Source: Gammaproteobacteria bacterium (GTDB taxonomy: Bacteria > Pseudomonadota > Gammaproteobacteria > Xanthomonadales > SZUA-36). From it: a stretch of DNA of 64,000 nucleotides. Of the stretch, positions 1-8,593 are shown one piece after another. Every line of letters starts with the position of its first letter. Position 1 is the first letter of the stretch. The DNA lies in NCBI GenBank assembly GCA_021772915.1, contig JAJFLB010000046.1, positions 1 to 64,000 of the forward strand. The letters are read 5' to 3'. The notes under the pieces were generated by a model, which was given only the letters and a program-made list of their open reading frames with translations, had not been told where the DNA came from and searched no databases. The position numbers and the translations under genes are program-made.

Positions 1-195
1 TGACCAGCTTGCTGGTCAGGAATTGTGCCCGATGAACAAGCTCATCAGTCCTACCAGCACTCCCGAATGAGTTGGTATAGCAAGCTCAGATGGGCCCATG
101 CATCAAGACCGCAAAACTGGGGTTAAATTACCATTCCCTGCGCTTCAATTTGGTCTTGCGACCAGGCGGGCAATGGCCGCTCCTGTGCATCCCTG

Positions 196-318
196 CGCCC
201 GCGGCATACCGTACATCCTGCACATAAAATCCAGAGGCTCGAAAATCACATCGGTGGTGCCGTCGTTGTAGGGTGTTTTGAGCTGATGCTCAAAGAATTG
301 TAAGTAAAGCGCTTCGTG
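196..318 (-). pseudogene. IS91-family transposase remnant
   Basis: On the minus strand a short stretch reads LKTPYNDGTTDVIFEPLDFM. This matches the well-known C-terminal motif of IS91/IS801/IS1294-type transposases (usually LKTPYRDGTTHVIFEPLDFMARL). The reading is lost on both sides: upstream it runs into the antisense of the acyl-CoA dehydrogenase gene, and downstream the expected RLAALVPRPR-type continuation is not recognisable. No HUH catalytic region is present, so this is a decayed fragment. The rest of positions 1-364 shows no gene; a small hairpin (TGACCAGC/GCTGGTCA) sits at 1-18. Confidence 0.6.
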
Positions 319-364
319 TAACGTCAGAAGTTTGCGCCCTGACACGCATTGCAAGTCACATTGG

Positions 365-1441
365 TTAACGCAGTGCGTGAGTTTTGCGTAATTCAGTTGG
401 GCCCGCGATGGATGGCCACAGGCCATCAGCGCCCGCCGCGATGGTTTTCTGCCCGAGTCGCTCCGACCACCAGAACTCGCTTCCTGCGTCGCAACGCCAC
501 TGCCACAGGCGTCGAGTGAGATAGTGCAGGCTGTGCTCATCGGTGAACCCAATGGCACCAAATACCTGGTGGGCGATTTCAGCGCCTCGCCCCGCAGCCT
601 GACCTGCCCGGATTTTGGCGATCATGCCACCGCGCTCAGCGTTGTCGGCATCAATCTGGCGGCAAGCATACTGGCCGGCAACCTGTGCGGCGGCGGTCTG
701 TGACGCAAGTTCGGCGATCGCGTGCTGAATGGCCTGGAACTTGCCAATGGGGCGGCCAAATTGCTCCCGGGTATTGGCATATTCGACACACAGGGAAAGC
801 AGTTCTTCGAGGGCCCCTCCGATCTGAACGGATCGCAGACTGGCGAGATAAGGGAGCAGACCAAGCCCACCTATGGTCCTGGGTGCTTCAGCGATTGCCG
901 ACGGGGTAACGCCGACGAGGTCCAGCGCCCCGGTCGGTTCCCGTGTGAGGGTTTCCTGGGGCTCGACCTGACATTGTTCCTGTGACAACAGGCACACATA
1001 CCTATTGGCATCCCGTTTCGCAATGGCAACGATGTTTTCACACAAAGGTGCCCAGGTAACGCCGCTGTCACCCCCGTGGAGCTTATCGTTGCCATCCAGC
1101 TGATACAGGGCGGGGCTCACGGTCACGAGCCCTGTGGGCAGGGCCAGGCCACTGGCTGCAAGTACCCAGTTGGCCAGTAGTGTTTCCGGGAGTGGTACCG
1201 GTGCCCCGTGGCGGCCACAACAACGCAGTGTCGGTTCGACGTCTTCCCAGCCAAGGCCCGAGCCACCATTTTCTTCGTCCACCAGCGCAAGCAGGAATCC
1301 CAGTTCTTCCAGCGTATTCCAGAGTGTGTCGGCCGACTGACCATTTTCCACACTGATCAATAGCTCACGGGAGACCGAGTCGCTTAACACACGGTCCATT
1401 TGCTCGGCGAATAATTCTCCAATATTCAGTTCGGTACTCAT
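365..1441 (-). CDS. acyl-CoA dehydrogenase, small subunit type
   Basis: A 358-residue acyl-CoA dehydrogenase family protein. The N-terminal helical region is short and divergent. The C-terminal four-helix part is clear: the substrate/FAD helix REQFGRPIGKFQAIQHAIAEL at about residues 237-257 and the ending AHQVFGAIGFTDEHSLHYLTRR. It lies directly downstream of a second acyl-CoA dehydrogenase and its ATG shares one base with that gene's stop (TAATG), so the two are translationally coupled. Paired genes of this kind encode heterodimeric (alpha2beta2) enzymes known from steroid side-chain and other bulky acyl-CoA oxidation; that assembly is inference here. Substrate unknown. Confidence 0.9.
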   Translation of the reverse strand: MSTELNIGELFAEQMDRVLSDSVSRELLISVENGQSADTLWNTLEELGFLLALVDEENGGSGLGWEDVEPTLRCCGRHGAPVPLPETLLANWVLAASGLALPTGLVTVSPALYQLDGNDKLHGGDSGVTWAPLCENIVAIAKRDANRYVCLLSQEQCQVEPQETLTREPTGALDLVGVTPSAIAEAPRTIGGLGLLPYLASLRSVQIGGALEELLSLCVEYANTREQFGRPIGKFQAIQHAIAELASQTAAAQVAGQYACRQIDADNAERGGMIAKIRAGQAAGRGAEIAHQVFGAIGFTDEHSLHYLTRRLWQWRCDAGSEFWWSERLGQKTIAAGADGLWPSIAGPTELRKTHALR

Positions 1442-2586
1442 TACAAACCCAGGCCCTTGGCAATAATGCCGCGTAGAATCTCTCGGGTACCACCCCGCAG
1501 AGAAAAACTCGGTACGGTTTGCGTCAGGTACGCCTGCAGTTCACTGAAGCGGTCACCCCGGGTCATGACAGCCGGTGTATCAAAGAGCTCGCGCACCATG
1601 TTGGGTGTCCGTTGCTCGTAACTGTTACCAAGTTCTTTAACCAGTGCGGCTTCCTGGGATGGTGTTTGGCCCTGCTCCAACTGACCGAGGATCGACAGCG
1701 ACATTTCACGCAGGACCACCAGTTCTGACAGGGATTGGCCAATCTGGCGACAGGCCAGGCGGTCCTCGTTGTTTTGCAGGGCGTCAATGGACAGCGGCAG
1801 CAGGGGGAAGCAACTCATAAAACGATCGGGCTGACTGCGTTCAAAGGTCAGTTCAGAAGTGACTTGTTGCCAGCCATTGCCTTCGCTACCTAACAACATG
1901 TTGTCCGGCACAAACACATCTTCAAAAAGAACCTCATTGAAGTGGGCTTCACCGGTCAGATCCGCAATAGGTCTTACCTCGATGCCGGAACTGTGAATAT
2001 CGATAAGAAATTGTGACAGGCCTGCGTGTCTTTCCTTACTTCGGTCGCTGCGAAAAAGACCCATCATAAAATCGCTCAAATGGGCGTACGTGGTCCAGAT
2101 CTTGCGACCGTTGAGACGCCAGCCACCATCGACTTTATCGGCGTGGGAACGAATTGACGCCAGGTCGGACCCGGATCCCGGTTCACTGAGACCAACACAG
2201 AAAGCGGCGTCACCACGCACGATCATCGGCAAAATACGTTGTCGTTGTTCTTCGGTACCAATGCGTAGTAGCAGCGGACCACTTTGCCGGTCACCAATCC
2301 AGTGAGCGCCCACAGGTGCACCAGCTGCCAACATTTCTTCGATTACGACAAAGCGCTCCAGGGCAGACCGGTCGTGGCCACCGTACTGCTCGGGCCAGGT
2401 CATACCGATCCAGCCACGTTTGCCGACTTCGCGGCTAAATTCGCGGTTGAAACACGTCCATGAATGGCCGAGATCCCAGCCAGACCAGTCGCTGCTTGCA
2501 TCAAGCAGAAAGCTGCGGACTTCCATGCGCAGGGGCGTCAATTCATCGGGGATCTGCAGCGGATTGAACTTAAAGGACTGCGCCAT
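1441..2586 (-). CDS. acyl-CoA dehydrogenase, large subunit type
   Basis: A 381-residue acyl-CoA dehydrogenase with the full domain order. The N-terminal helical domain includes GMTWPEQYGGHDRSALERFV. The middle beta-domain has CVGLSEPGSGSDLASIRSHA at about residues 132-151, the FAD/substrate loop, followed by GWRLNGRKIWTTYAHLSDF. The C-terminal helical domain ends in LRGGTREILRGIIAKGLGL. It oxidises an acyl-CoA thioester to the 2-enoyl-CoA with FAD, passing electrons to ETF. It is the first gene of the pair with the following small subunit. The upstream flank holds an inverted-repeat element, so the promoter probably lies between 2586 and that element or within it. Confidence 0.93.
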   Translation of the reverse strand: MAQSFKFNPLQIPDELTPLRMEVRSFLLDASSDWSGWDLGHSWTCFNREFSREVGKRGWIGMTWPEQYGGHDRSALERFVVIEEMLAAGAPVGAHWIGDRQSGPLLLRIGTEEQRQRILPMIVRGDAAFCVGLSEPGSGSDLASIRSHADKVDGGWRLNGRKIWTTYAHLSDFMMGLFRSDRSKERHAGLSQFLIDIHSSGIEVRPIADLTGEAHFNEVLFEDVFVPDNMLLGSEGNGWQQVTSELTFERSQPDRFMSCFPLLPLSIDALQNNEDRLACRQIGQSLSELVVLREMSLSILGQLEQGQTPSQEAALVKELGNSYEQRTPNMVRELFDTPAVMTRGDRFSELQAYLTQTVPSFSLRGGTREILRGIIAKGLGL

Positions 2587-2599
2587 ATTGTAAACTCCC

Positions 2600-2865
2600 A
2601 GTGCTCCTTCTATGTGATAACTGCGGATTCAGCGCTCCTGTGGGATTTCGCAGCAAGGCGCAGTGCGCAGTGAATGGCCAGTCCTTTGCAAGTGCTGCAA
2701 CGCAGCAGCGGAATCCCACAGGAGCGCCCATCGGGTTTGCTTGTCAGTGCCCATGAACATCGTTGCGCCTCTTGCCAAGGACTAAGGCCATTGGCTGCGA
2801 GGCACGCCTTGCCATGAACACTGACAAACCAACTGAATGCGTAATTATCACATTGAAGGAGCACT
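2600..2865. repeat. MITE-like element with 33-bp terminal inverted repeats
   Basis: The ends 2600-2632 and 2833-2865 are reverse complements at 29 of 33 positions (outer bases AGTGCTCCTTC, then ATGTGATAA). Inside are two further nested dyads: GCGCTCCTGTGGGATT (from about 2633) pairs with AATCCCACAGGAGCGC (ending near 2727), and a TTGTCAGTG/CACTGACAA pair spans about 2741-2826. No transposase is encoded, so it resembles a non-autonomous miniature element or a REP-like structure. The right end abuts the truncated SDR. No target-site duplication was evident. A 14-bp perfect hairpin at 42427-42467 carries the same end sequence. Confidence 0.75.
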
Positions 2866-2874
2866 AGTGGTACC

Positions 2875-3099
2875 TTACATTGCGATAGTATAGCCACCGT
2901 TCACGGATATCACCTGACCGGTGACATAGGATGCTCCCTCGGACAGCAGGAAGCACACTGGAGCAGAAACCTCTGCGGGTGTTGCAAATCGACCCAGGGC
3001 GGTCTGTGCCACATAAGTGTCGCGAAAACGTTGACTGCGTATGGTCTCGGTCATGGCAGTTTCCACAACTCCAAAACAGTATGAATACACGCCTTGCAT
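2875..3099 (-). pseudogene. 5'-truncated short-chain dehydrogenase
   Basis: Only the last 60 or so residues of an SDR remain: VVETAMTETIRSQRF, then GRFATPAEVSAPVCFLLSEG and the C-terminal ASYVTGQVISVNGGYTIAM. The Rossmann glycine motif (TGxxxGxG), the NNAG motif and the catalytic Ser/Tyr-x-x-x-Lys are all missing. Only about 40 bases separate the fragment from the upstream SnoaL-like gene, so the 5' three quarters have been deleted. It lies immediately next to the MITE-like element, which may have mediated the loss. Not expected to be a functional enzyme. Confidence 0.8.
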
Positions 3100-3138
3100 A
3101 ATGTGTCGCCGCGCGGGTGCGCCTGCGGTTGATTACCC

Positions 3139-3579
3139 TTACGCCATATCTGCGCGATGACGACTAAGATCACCAATCAAATCCGGTGAAATTATGCGAC
3201 TTTGAAATCTCCAGGCTGCAGCGTCCTTTTCAAACACGTCGTGGTAGTGTCCGATGAAAATGGCCTGTAGCGGAAAATCCGGTGCCAGCCCCTGAAACAC
3301 GGTTACATAGCTCTGAGCGGTGGCCTTGTCTCCGGACTCATCGACATCAATCTGAACATTTGTCATGACGTGCTTGGTGTGCGGTATACCGTCATAAAGG
3401 GTAACGTTTTTTAACAAGCCAAGAACTTCGTCTTTGCCGGAGATCGGGCCGTTTGGATCGCCCAACACATGAAATTCCGCATGTTCGAACAGGCTGGCAA
3501 AGCCTTCGAGATCTCCCGAATCGATCCGATACGTGTACTCATTCATCAACCGCAGTATTGCTGCCTTTGCTTCACTCAT
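3139..3579 (-). CDS. SnoaL/NTF2-like family protein
   Basis: A 146-residue protein of the SnoaL/limonene-epoxide-hydrolase-like (NTF2 fold) superfamily. Recognisable parts are the N-terminal helix and loop LMNEYTYRIDSGDLEGFASLFEHAEFHV, the middle HTKHVMTNVQIDV strand region and the C-terminal GHYHDVFEKDAAAWRFQSRII. Such proteins in catabolic clusters act as small isomerases, dehydratases or hydrolases on polar ring substrates, but many have no assigned reaction. A GGAG ribosome site lies about seven bases before the ATG. It stands alone between the SDR fragment and the TonB receptor gene. Two further SnoaL-type proteins occur in the window at 46.0 and 54.8 kb. Confidence 0.8.
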   Translation of the reverse strand: MSEAKAAILRLMNEYTYRIDSGDLEGFASLFEHAEFHVLGDPNGPISGKDEVLGLLKNVTLYDGIPHTKHVMTNVQIDVDESGDKATAQSYVTVFQGLAPDFPLQAIFIGHYHDVFEKDAAAWRFQSRIISPDLIGDLSRHRADMA

Positions 3580-3753
3580 GGGTCGCTCCAGGTGGTGTGG
3601 TGGATTTGATAAGACCGTCGCCTTACCTGCTCAAAGCAACATCAAGTCGTACGGTCTCACCATTGGCACCTGTCCTTTTACCTGTGCTCAAACAGCACCG
3701 CAAATTTCCTTTCCTACTCCGCAATCCAGGACGATGTCAATCAGTTTGCGAAA

Positions 3754-6000
3754 TCAATTCCCGCCAAAGTCGTAAACGACTTCGAGTCCCCAGGTGCGAG
3801 GTGGGCGCGGGATGGCGTAGGCCCATAGACCAGACACATTCAAACCGTGTGCATAACTGTCTTCATCGGTAAGGTTACGACCGTAAAGACTGACTGTTAC
3901 TCCGTTGCTGGTTGCATAATTTACTGACAGGTCGAGTATATTCGAACCACCATTTTCCAGCTCCGCACGGTTACTCTGCTCGACAAAGTGACTGCCGATA
4001 AAATGATAAGCACCTCTCACCCAGGCGTCGCCACCGCCAACCTGCCATTCGTAGGTTGCATCCACAGAACCGGTGAAGTCTGGTGCCCGACGGAATTCAA
4101 ACCCACTAAAATCTTCTAGGCCACTGGGACCCGTAAAAGTGAATTCATCGTATCCCGTATCCAGATAGCCGATGTTCGCACGCATAACCAGGTTTTGTGA
4201 GAGTCGTGCTTGCAGTTCAAGTTCCGCACCTTTCATGGTTGCAGAAGCGGCGTTAAAAACCGTAATCCTCTGGCCCGTGGCACCTGAAGAAGGTAATCCT
4301 ATCTCTTCCTGCTTGTTCTGATAGTCCATATAGAAAACGGCGCCATTCAATCGCAGCCCGTGTTCCGGCCACTCGCTTTTGAAGCCAACTTCATAGTTTT
4401 CTACAAACTCCGGGTCGTAAGGTATCTCGGCTGTTTCAACAGAATCGACCCGTCCGTTGAAGCCGCCACTGCGATAACCTTTGGAGTAGGTGGCATAGAG
4501 CATGGCGTCGTCGGACATCGCGTACCGCAAACCGACCCTGGGCGTAAACTCGTCCCATTTCGCTTCGCCCAGTCCAAGTGTATTTCCTGTTTGCCGGGAC
4601 AGCTTCTTGTCTTCGGTCCAACGCCCGCCCAAGGTCAGGCTCCAGGCATCGCTGAGTTCGTAATCTCCCTCGAAAAACAGCGCCACAGAATCCGTTTCCT
4701 GGTGTGTGGTCTGCGGTATGTCCAAAACGGCACCCGGAACCACAAAAGTAATCCAGCTACGCAAGCGGATATCGTATTCCGAGTCCCACAAGTAAGCACC
4801 AACCACAAAATTCAACGCACCACCAGCGTCGTAAGTCAGGCGCAGTTCATGACTTTGCTGCTCGTATTCAGCCGGGCGGTCGGTTCCAAACAACATCAGC
4901 GGCTCAGCCGTCCAGTTGGAGACGATGGTCTCCTCGGTTTCATAGCTGCCAAATACATAATTCAGCTTCGTGCTTTCATTGATGTCCCAACGCGCTTCAA
5001 AGATGTGGCTCTGGGCATCGAATGTCGACAGCAGCCTGACCGGCGTCAGATCGTCTGGCGACGAAACCGCAATTGCATCGAGTGTTGGTGACGCCGTGAT
5101 CGGCAAAAACCCCAGGGTATTCACCGCGAACCGGTCTCCGGAAGTTGGCGTGTGCACATTTGGCGAGCAAAAATTAAATGCGGTACAAAACAAGGTGTCG
5201 CCCTGCCCAACGTTTAACAGCGGCGGCGTATCCTGGTCCGTATCCTCGTCCTGAAAGGTGTACTCAAACTCCAGCGTATCGCTCGCGGTAAAGAGCAGGT
5301 TGACGCCAAAGGACTGATAATCCACCCGGCCATTGTCATCACCATCATTGGTGTTTGTGAAATATCCTTCACGCTGATCATGCTTGGCGGCGCTAAGCTT
5401 TACTGCCAGGTTTTCGCTCAAGCCAAAATTGACAATCCCATCCGCGTAAATGGTATCGTAATCGCCATAACCGACGCGAAATTTACCGCCAGTTTCACCG
5501 GTTGGTTTTGATCTCTCTACATTAATCGTTCCACCAATCGTGTTACGGCCGTACAGCGTGCCCTGCGGACCACGCAGAACCTCCACCGAAGCCAGGTCAA
5601 TACTCCTGAAAATCGCCCCACTATTGGCGCCGATAAACATCCCGTCGATCGTCACTCCGACGGCCGGATCGAAATTTTTCTCAACATCCGCCACACCAAC
5701 GCCACGAATAAATATTGCCGCGTTGCCCCCGGGGCCCTGTGAAGTATCATCGAGGATCAAGTTAGGAGACATGAACGCCAGGTCCCTGGCATCCCGAGCG
5801 AAAGTCCGATCTATTTCAGTCTGACTCAATGCGCTAACTGATAAACCAACATCCTGCAGGTTCTCCTCAATTTTACGGGCGGTAACTGTGATCTCCTCCA
5901 GCCGGTTATTTTCCTGAGCCGAAACGACAGGTGCCGTGACTGTCGCGCCGGCGCCAATGGAAAATGCCATACCGAATTTTATCCATTTATTTAACATCAT
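3754..6000 (-). CDS. TonB-dependent outer-membrane receptor
   Basis: A 748-residue TonB-dependent receptor. It has a signal peptide of about 28 residues (cut likely at VSA/QE), a TonB-box-like EEITVTARK, then the plug domain with the conserved IFIRGVGVADVEKNFDPAVG and VEVLRGPQGTLYGRNTIGG at about residues 96-160. The rest is the 22-strand barrel with typical DEFTPRVGLRYAMSDDAMLY and YSKGYRSGGFNGR motifs. The family imports large or scarce ligands across the outer membrane using TonB/ExbBD energy; this plug style is common in marine proteobacteria with hydrophobic or aromatic catabolic clusters. An AGGAG site precedes the start. It is divergent from the PQQ lipoprotein gene; two matching dyads lie between them. 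Confidence 0.95.
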   Translation of the reverse strand: MMLNKWIKFGMAFSIGAGATVTAPVVSAQENNRLEEITVTARKIEENLQDVGLSVSALSQTEIDRTFARDARDLAFMSPNLILDDTSQGPGGNAAIFIRGVGVADVEKNFDPAVGVTIDGMFIGANSGAIFRSIDLASVEVLRGPQGTLYGRNTIGGTINVERSKPTGETGGKFRVGYGDYDTIYADGIVNFGLSENLAVKLSAAKHDQREGYFTNTNDGDDNGRVDYQSFGVNLLFTASDTLEFEYTFQDEDTDQDTPPLLNVGQGDTLFCTAFNFCSPNVHTPTSGDRFAVNTLGFLPITASPTLDAIAVSSPDDLTPVRLLSTFDAQSHIFEARWDINESTKLNYVFGSYETEETIVSNWTAEPLMLFGTDRPAEYEQQSHELRLTYDAGGALNFVVGAYLWDSEYDIRLRSWITFVVPGAVLDIPQTTHQETDSVALFFEGDYELSDAWSLTLGGRWTEDKKLSRQTGNTLGLGEAKWDEFTPRVGLRYAMSDDAMLYATYSKGYRSGGFNGRVDSVETAEIPYDPEFVENYEVGFKSEWPEHGLRLNGAVFYMDYQNKQEEIGLPSSGATGQRITVFNAASATMKGAELELQARLSQNLVMRANIGYLDTGYDEFTFTGPSGLEDFSGFEFRRAPDFTGSVDATYEWQVGGGDAWVRGAYHFIGSHFVEQSNRAELENGGSNILDLSVNYATSNGVTVSLYGRNLTDEDSYAHGLNVSGLWAYAIPRPPRTWGLEVVYDFGGN

Positions 6001-6132
6001 GACTGTGCTCCTCTTCTATGGATGCCAAGTACTCGACTACCGGCTAATAGCATTGCCGGTTGGTTGGGGCCGGTGGGATGGGCCACAACGAAGTGATTCG
6101 TATTCTCACCAAGTACAGACGATCTCACTTTT

Positions 6133-6147
6133 TTGAATCTTTTTCAA
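6133..6147. promoter_or_regulatory. candidate operator TTGAA-N5-TTCAA, copy 1
   Basis: Reads TTGAATCTTTTTCAA, a perfect 5-bp dyad with a 5-base spacer, about 130 bases upstream of the TonB receptor start. The same dyad recurs at 6340, 51254 and 60596, each in a divergent intergenic region. Likely bound by a TetR-type regulator; which one is unknown. Confidence 0.5.
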
Positions 6148-6339
6148 GTTTTGCAAACGATGAGCCAGTGTGAACAGAATGTCAACCCTTCGACTTTGAC
6201 AACCGCTTGGTCACGTCAGAGCGAATACCAGCTCGGTGCCATCACCGTTGTCAGAACTGGTATTTAGCCTTTTTTGTAGGGGCTTACCGCAGCGCTTATA
6301 CGGCTGCAATCCAGCTAAAAAGTGCGTTGTCGTCGATTC

Positions 6340-6354
6340 TTGAAGTATATTCAA
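6340..6354. promoter_or_regulatory. candidate operator TTGAA-N5-TTCAA, copy 2
   Basis: Reads TTGAAGTATATTCAA, the second dyad in the TonB/PQQ divergent region, about 250 bases before the PQQ lipoprotein start. Two copies in one intergenic region would allow both divergent promoters to be controlled. Confidence 0.5.
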
Positions 6355-6601
6355 ACTTTGCTTATGATGAGTTCCAATGTTAGGTACTCTGAAGCGATTT
6401 GGCCGATCATGGATAGAGCGAGCGGCACGTTTCCCGTCATGTGACGAGTGATTCCGGTCCCGGAGTTAACGTAGTTCAATCCCCGTGCGGATCGGCGGGG
6501 TGCTTTGGCCACGACACCTTCAGCTTTCTGGCAAGCATGTTCGAAATTTACACTCTTGTTTGATTGGATTCGTGACCGGCAGCAAGCTCAGGAGAGCATT
6601 T

Positions 6602-8521
6602 ATGGCCTCAAAAAACGCTGGATTGGTAGTCACCTCATGCTGCAGCCTTGCAGTTGTGCTGATACTTGGCGGTTGCGGCCAGAAAACGCCGCACGAGGCA
6701 CTGGAGTCGGAATCTGTGTCGCCGCCGGTCACGGAACTGCCTCATCCCGGACAGGCTCACTACCTGGCGCAATGTGCCAGCTGCCATGAAGGCGATACAT
6801 ACAAGGCTCCGCATCGGTCGTTCCTGGCAATGATGGCACCCGATGCCATCCTGGATTCCATGAGTGGCATCATGACGACCCAGGCCGCGGGCCTCACGGA
6901 TCTGCAGAAACAGGATGTGGCGGAGTACCTGGCAGGCCGATCACTGGTATCCGAGGTGGTGAGCTACCCGGCGCCCGTTTGCGAGCAGGCGGATCTGGAC
7001 ATGAATCTGCCGCCCCGTCAGGCCGGTTGGGGCGTTGATCTGTCCAATACCCGCTTCCAGGGGGCTGAATCCGGTGGTTTTTCTGCCGACGACACCGGCA
7101 AACTCGAACTGAAGTGGGCTTTTGCCTATCCGAATGCCATCCAGGCCAGATCCCAGCCCGCAGTGGCTGGTGACACCGTGTTCGTGGGGAGTCAAAGCGG
7201 CATGGTCTACGCGCTGGATGCGCAAACCGGTTGTGTTCGCTGGACCTTCCGTGCCACCGCCGAGGTTCGTACGGCCATTGTGGTTTCACCGTGGGAAGCC
7301 GGGTCCGCAGAGGCTCGCCCCCGGGTATTCTTCGGCGATATTCTGGCACGAGCCTATGCCCTGGATGCCCGCAGTGGTGAACTGCTTTGGAAGACCAAGG
7401 TCGACGGTCATCCCAATGCTACGATAACAGCTGCCCCTGTACTGGTAGAGGACCAACTACTGGTGCCGGTGTCTTCTCTGGAACTCGTTCCGGCTGCCGA
7501 CCCGTCCTATGCCTGCTGTACCTTCCGAGGCTCCGTTGTAGCGCTTAACCCAGAAAGCGGTGAGCTGATCTGGCAGAGCTACTCCATTGACGAGGAGCCG
7601 GCCGAGGTTGGCAAGACCAGTGTTGGTACTGCAATCCTGGCGCCGTCGGGTGCGCCTATATGGAACAGCCCCACAATTGACCTGAAGCGCGGCCAGTTTT
7701 ATTCAGGCACTGGGGAAAATTACTCGTCCCCGGCAGACGGCCGAAGCGATGCCATCATCGCCTTCGATATCAAAACCGGTGCCAAGCGTTGGGTCACCCA
7801 GACCACATCCGGGGACGCCTTTAATGCTGCTTGTCTCATCTACTTTTCCAGTAACCCGGCCAATTGCCCCGAAGAAAACGGTCCGGATTTTGATTTTGCA
7901 GCCGCATCGATCCTGGTGGAGCTTGCAGACGGGACGGATATTCTCGTCGCCGGACAGAAGTCCGGTAATGTGTTTGGAATTAATCCGGATAATGGCGAAA
8001 TCATCTGGCGTATCCAGGTTGGACGCGGTGGCGTCCAGGGTGGCGTACACCATGGCATGGCGGCTGCCGGTGGTGTGGTGTACGTACCCATCAATGACAT
8101 GTTCTATCCGGAAGATCTTACCCGTTACACATACGAAATTGACCCACGCCCGGGTATTTTTACGCTCGATGCAGCCACCGGGAAAGAGATCTGGGCTCAG
8201 CCGGCCAATTATGTCTGTCCGGATGCCGTGAAGGAATACTGTGACGAAGGTATATCTGCCGCCGTGTCGGCTATTCCGGGTGGCGTTATCGCGGGGCACC
8301 TGGACGGCCGACTCAGGATCTACTCAGCGACGGACGGCAAAGTCCTGTGGGAATTCAGCACCCTGGGGGAATTCGAAACCATCTCCGGTGAAACCGCGCG
8401 GGGAGGGTCCATGAGTGGCAGCGGCCCCGTCGTTGCCGACGGCATGCTGTATGTGAACTCCGGCTATGGCATTTACCAGCACATACCAGGCAATGTCTTG
8501 CTCGCCTTTGGTTTGAAGTGA
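6602..8521 (+). CDS. cytochrome c/PQQ-repeat dehydrogenase lipoprotein
   Basis: The start is placed at the ATG at 6602 because an AGGAGA site precedes it and it exposes a lipoprotein signal (ILGGC, Cys25). The 639-residue product has a haem-c motif CASCH at residues 58-62 and then a PQQ-type beta-propeller of repeated WTFRATAEVRT / GELLWKTKVD / GEIIWRIQVGRGGVQGG blades. This is the architecture of polyvinyl-alcohol-dehydrogenase-like quinohaemoproteins, which oxidise alcohols in the periplasm and hand electrons to the cytochrome domain. Its lipid anchor would tether it to a membrane. A close paralogue of nearly equal length lies at 13383-15284. Substrate unknown. Confidence 0.88.
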   Translation: MASKNAGLVVTSCCSLAVVLILGGCGQKTPHEALESESVSPPVTELPHPGQAHYLAQCASCHEGDTYKAPHRSFLAMMAPDAILDSMSGIMTTQAAGLTDLQKQDVAEYLAGRSLVSEVVSYPAPVCEQADLDMNLPPRQAGWGVDLSNTRFQGAESGGFSADDTGKLELKWAFAYPNAIQARSQPAVAGDTVFVGSQSGMVYALDAQTGCVRWTFRATAEVRTAIVVSPWEAGSAEARPRVFFGDILARAYALDARSGELLWKTKVDGHPNATITAAPVLVEDQLLVPVSSLELVPAADPSYACCTFRGSVVALNPESGELIWQSYSIDEEPAEVGKTSVGTAILAPSGAPIWNSPTIDLKRGQFYSGTGENYSSPADGRSDAIIAFDIKTGAKRWVTQTTSGDAFNAACLIYFSSNPANCPEENGPDFDFAAASILVELADGTDILVAGQKSGNVFGINPDNGEIIWRIQVGRGGVQGGVHHGMAAAGGVVYVPINDMFYPEDLTRYTYEIDPRPGIFTLDAATGKEIWAQPANYVCPDAVKEYCDEGISAAVSAIPGGVIAGHLDGRLRIYSATDGKVLWEFSTLGEFETISGETARGGSMSGSGPVVADGMLYVNSGYGIYQHIPGNVLLAFGLK

Positions 8522-8593
8522 ACCACTGTGCGCCAAAGAAGGCCCTCTTCCGTGAGGCGCTTAAGTAATAACTTGATAATCAAGGAGAAAACT

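Larger units (their letters stand above)
6001..6601. promoter_or_regulatory. 600-bp divergent regulatory region
   Basis: This non-coding stretch separates the TonB receptor gene (leftward) from the cytochrome c/PQQ lipoprotein gene (rightward). It contains two copies of a TTGAA-N5-TTCAA dyad, annotated separately. No RNA gene was recognised. An upstream in-frame extension of the rightward gene from 6485 is open but lacks a ribosome site and would bury the lipoprotein signal, so I treat it as leader. Confidence 0.5.

Noticed and set aside
4360-5091. 243-residue open frame on the plus strand inside the TonB receptor gene
   Set aside because: Antisense frame of a well-supported gene with no motif or ribosome site; treated as a shadow.
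6465-6500. GTTCAATCC-like sequence considered as a tRNA T-arm
   Set aside because: No acceptor, D or anticodon stem can be built around it and it lies in the leader of the PQQ gene.
6485-6601. Longer start for the PQQ lipoprotein
   Set aside because: The 39-residue extension has no ribosome site and would place the lipoprotein signal internally.
7703-8299. 198-residue minus-strand open frame inside the PQQ lipoprotein gene
   Set aside because: Antisense shadow; no family features.
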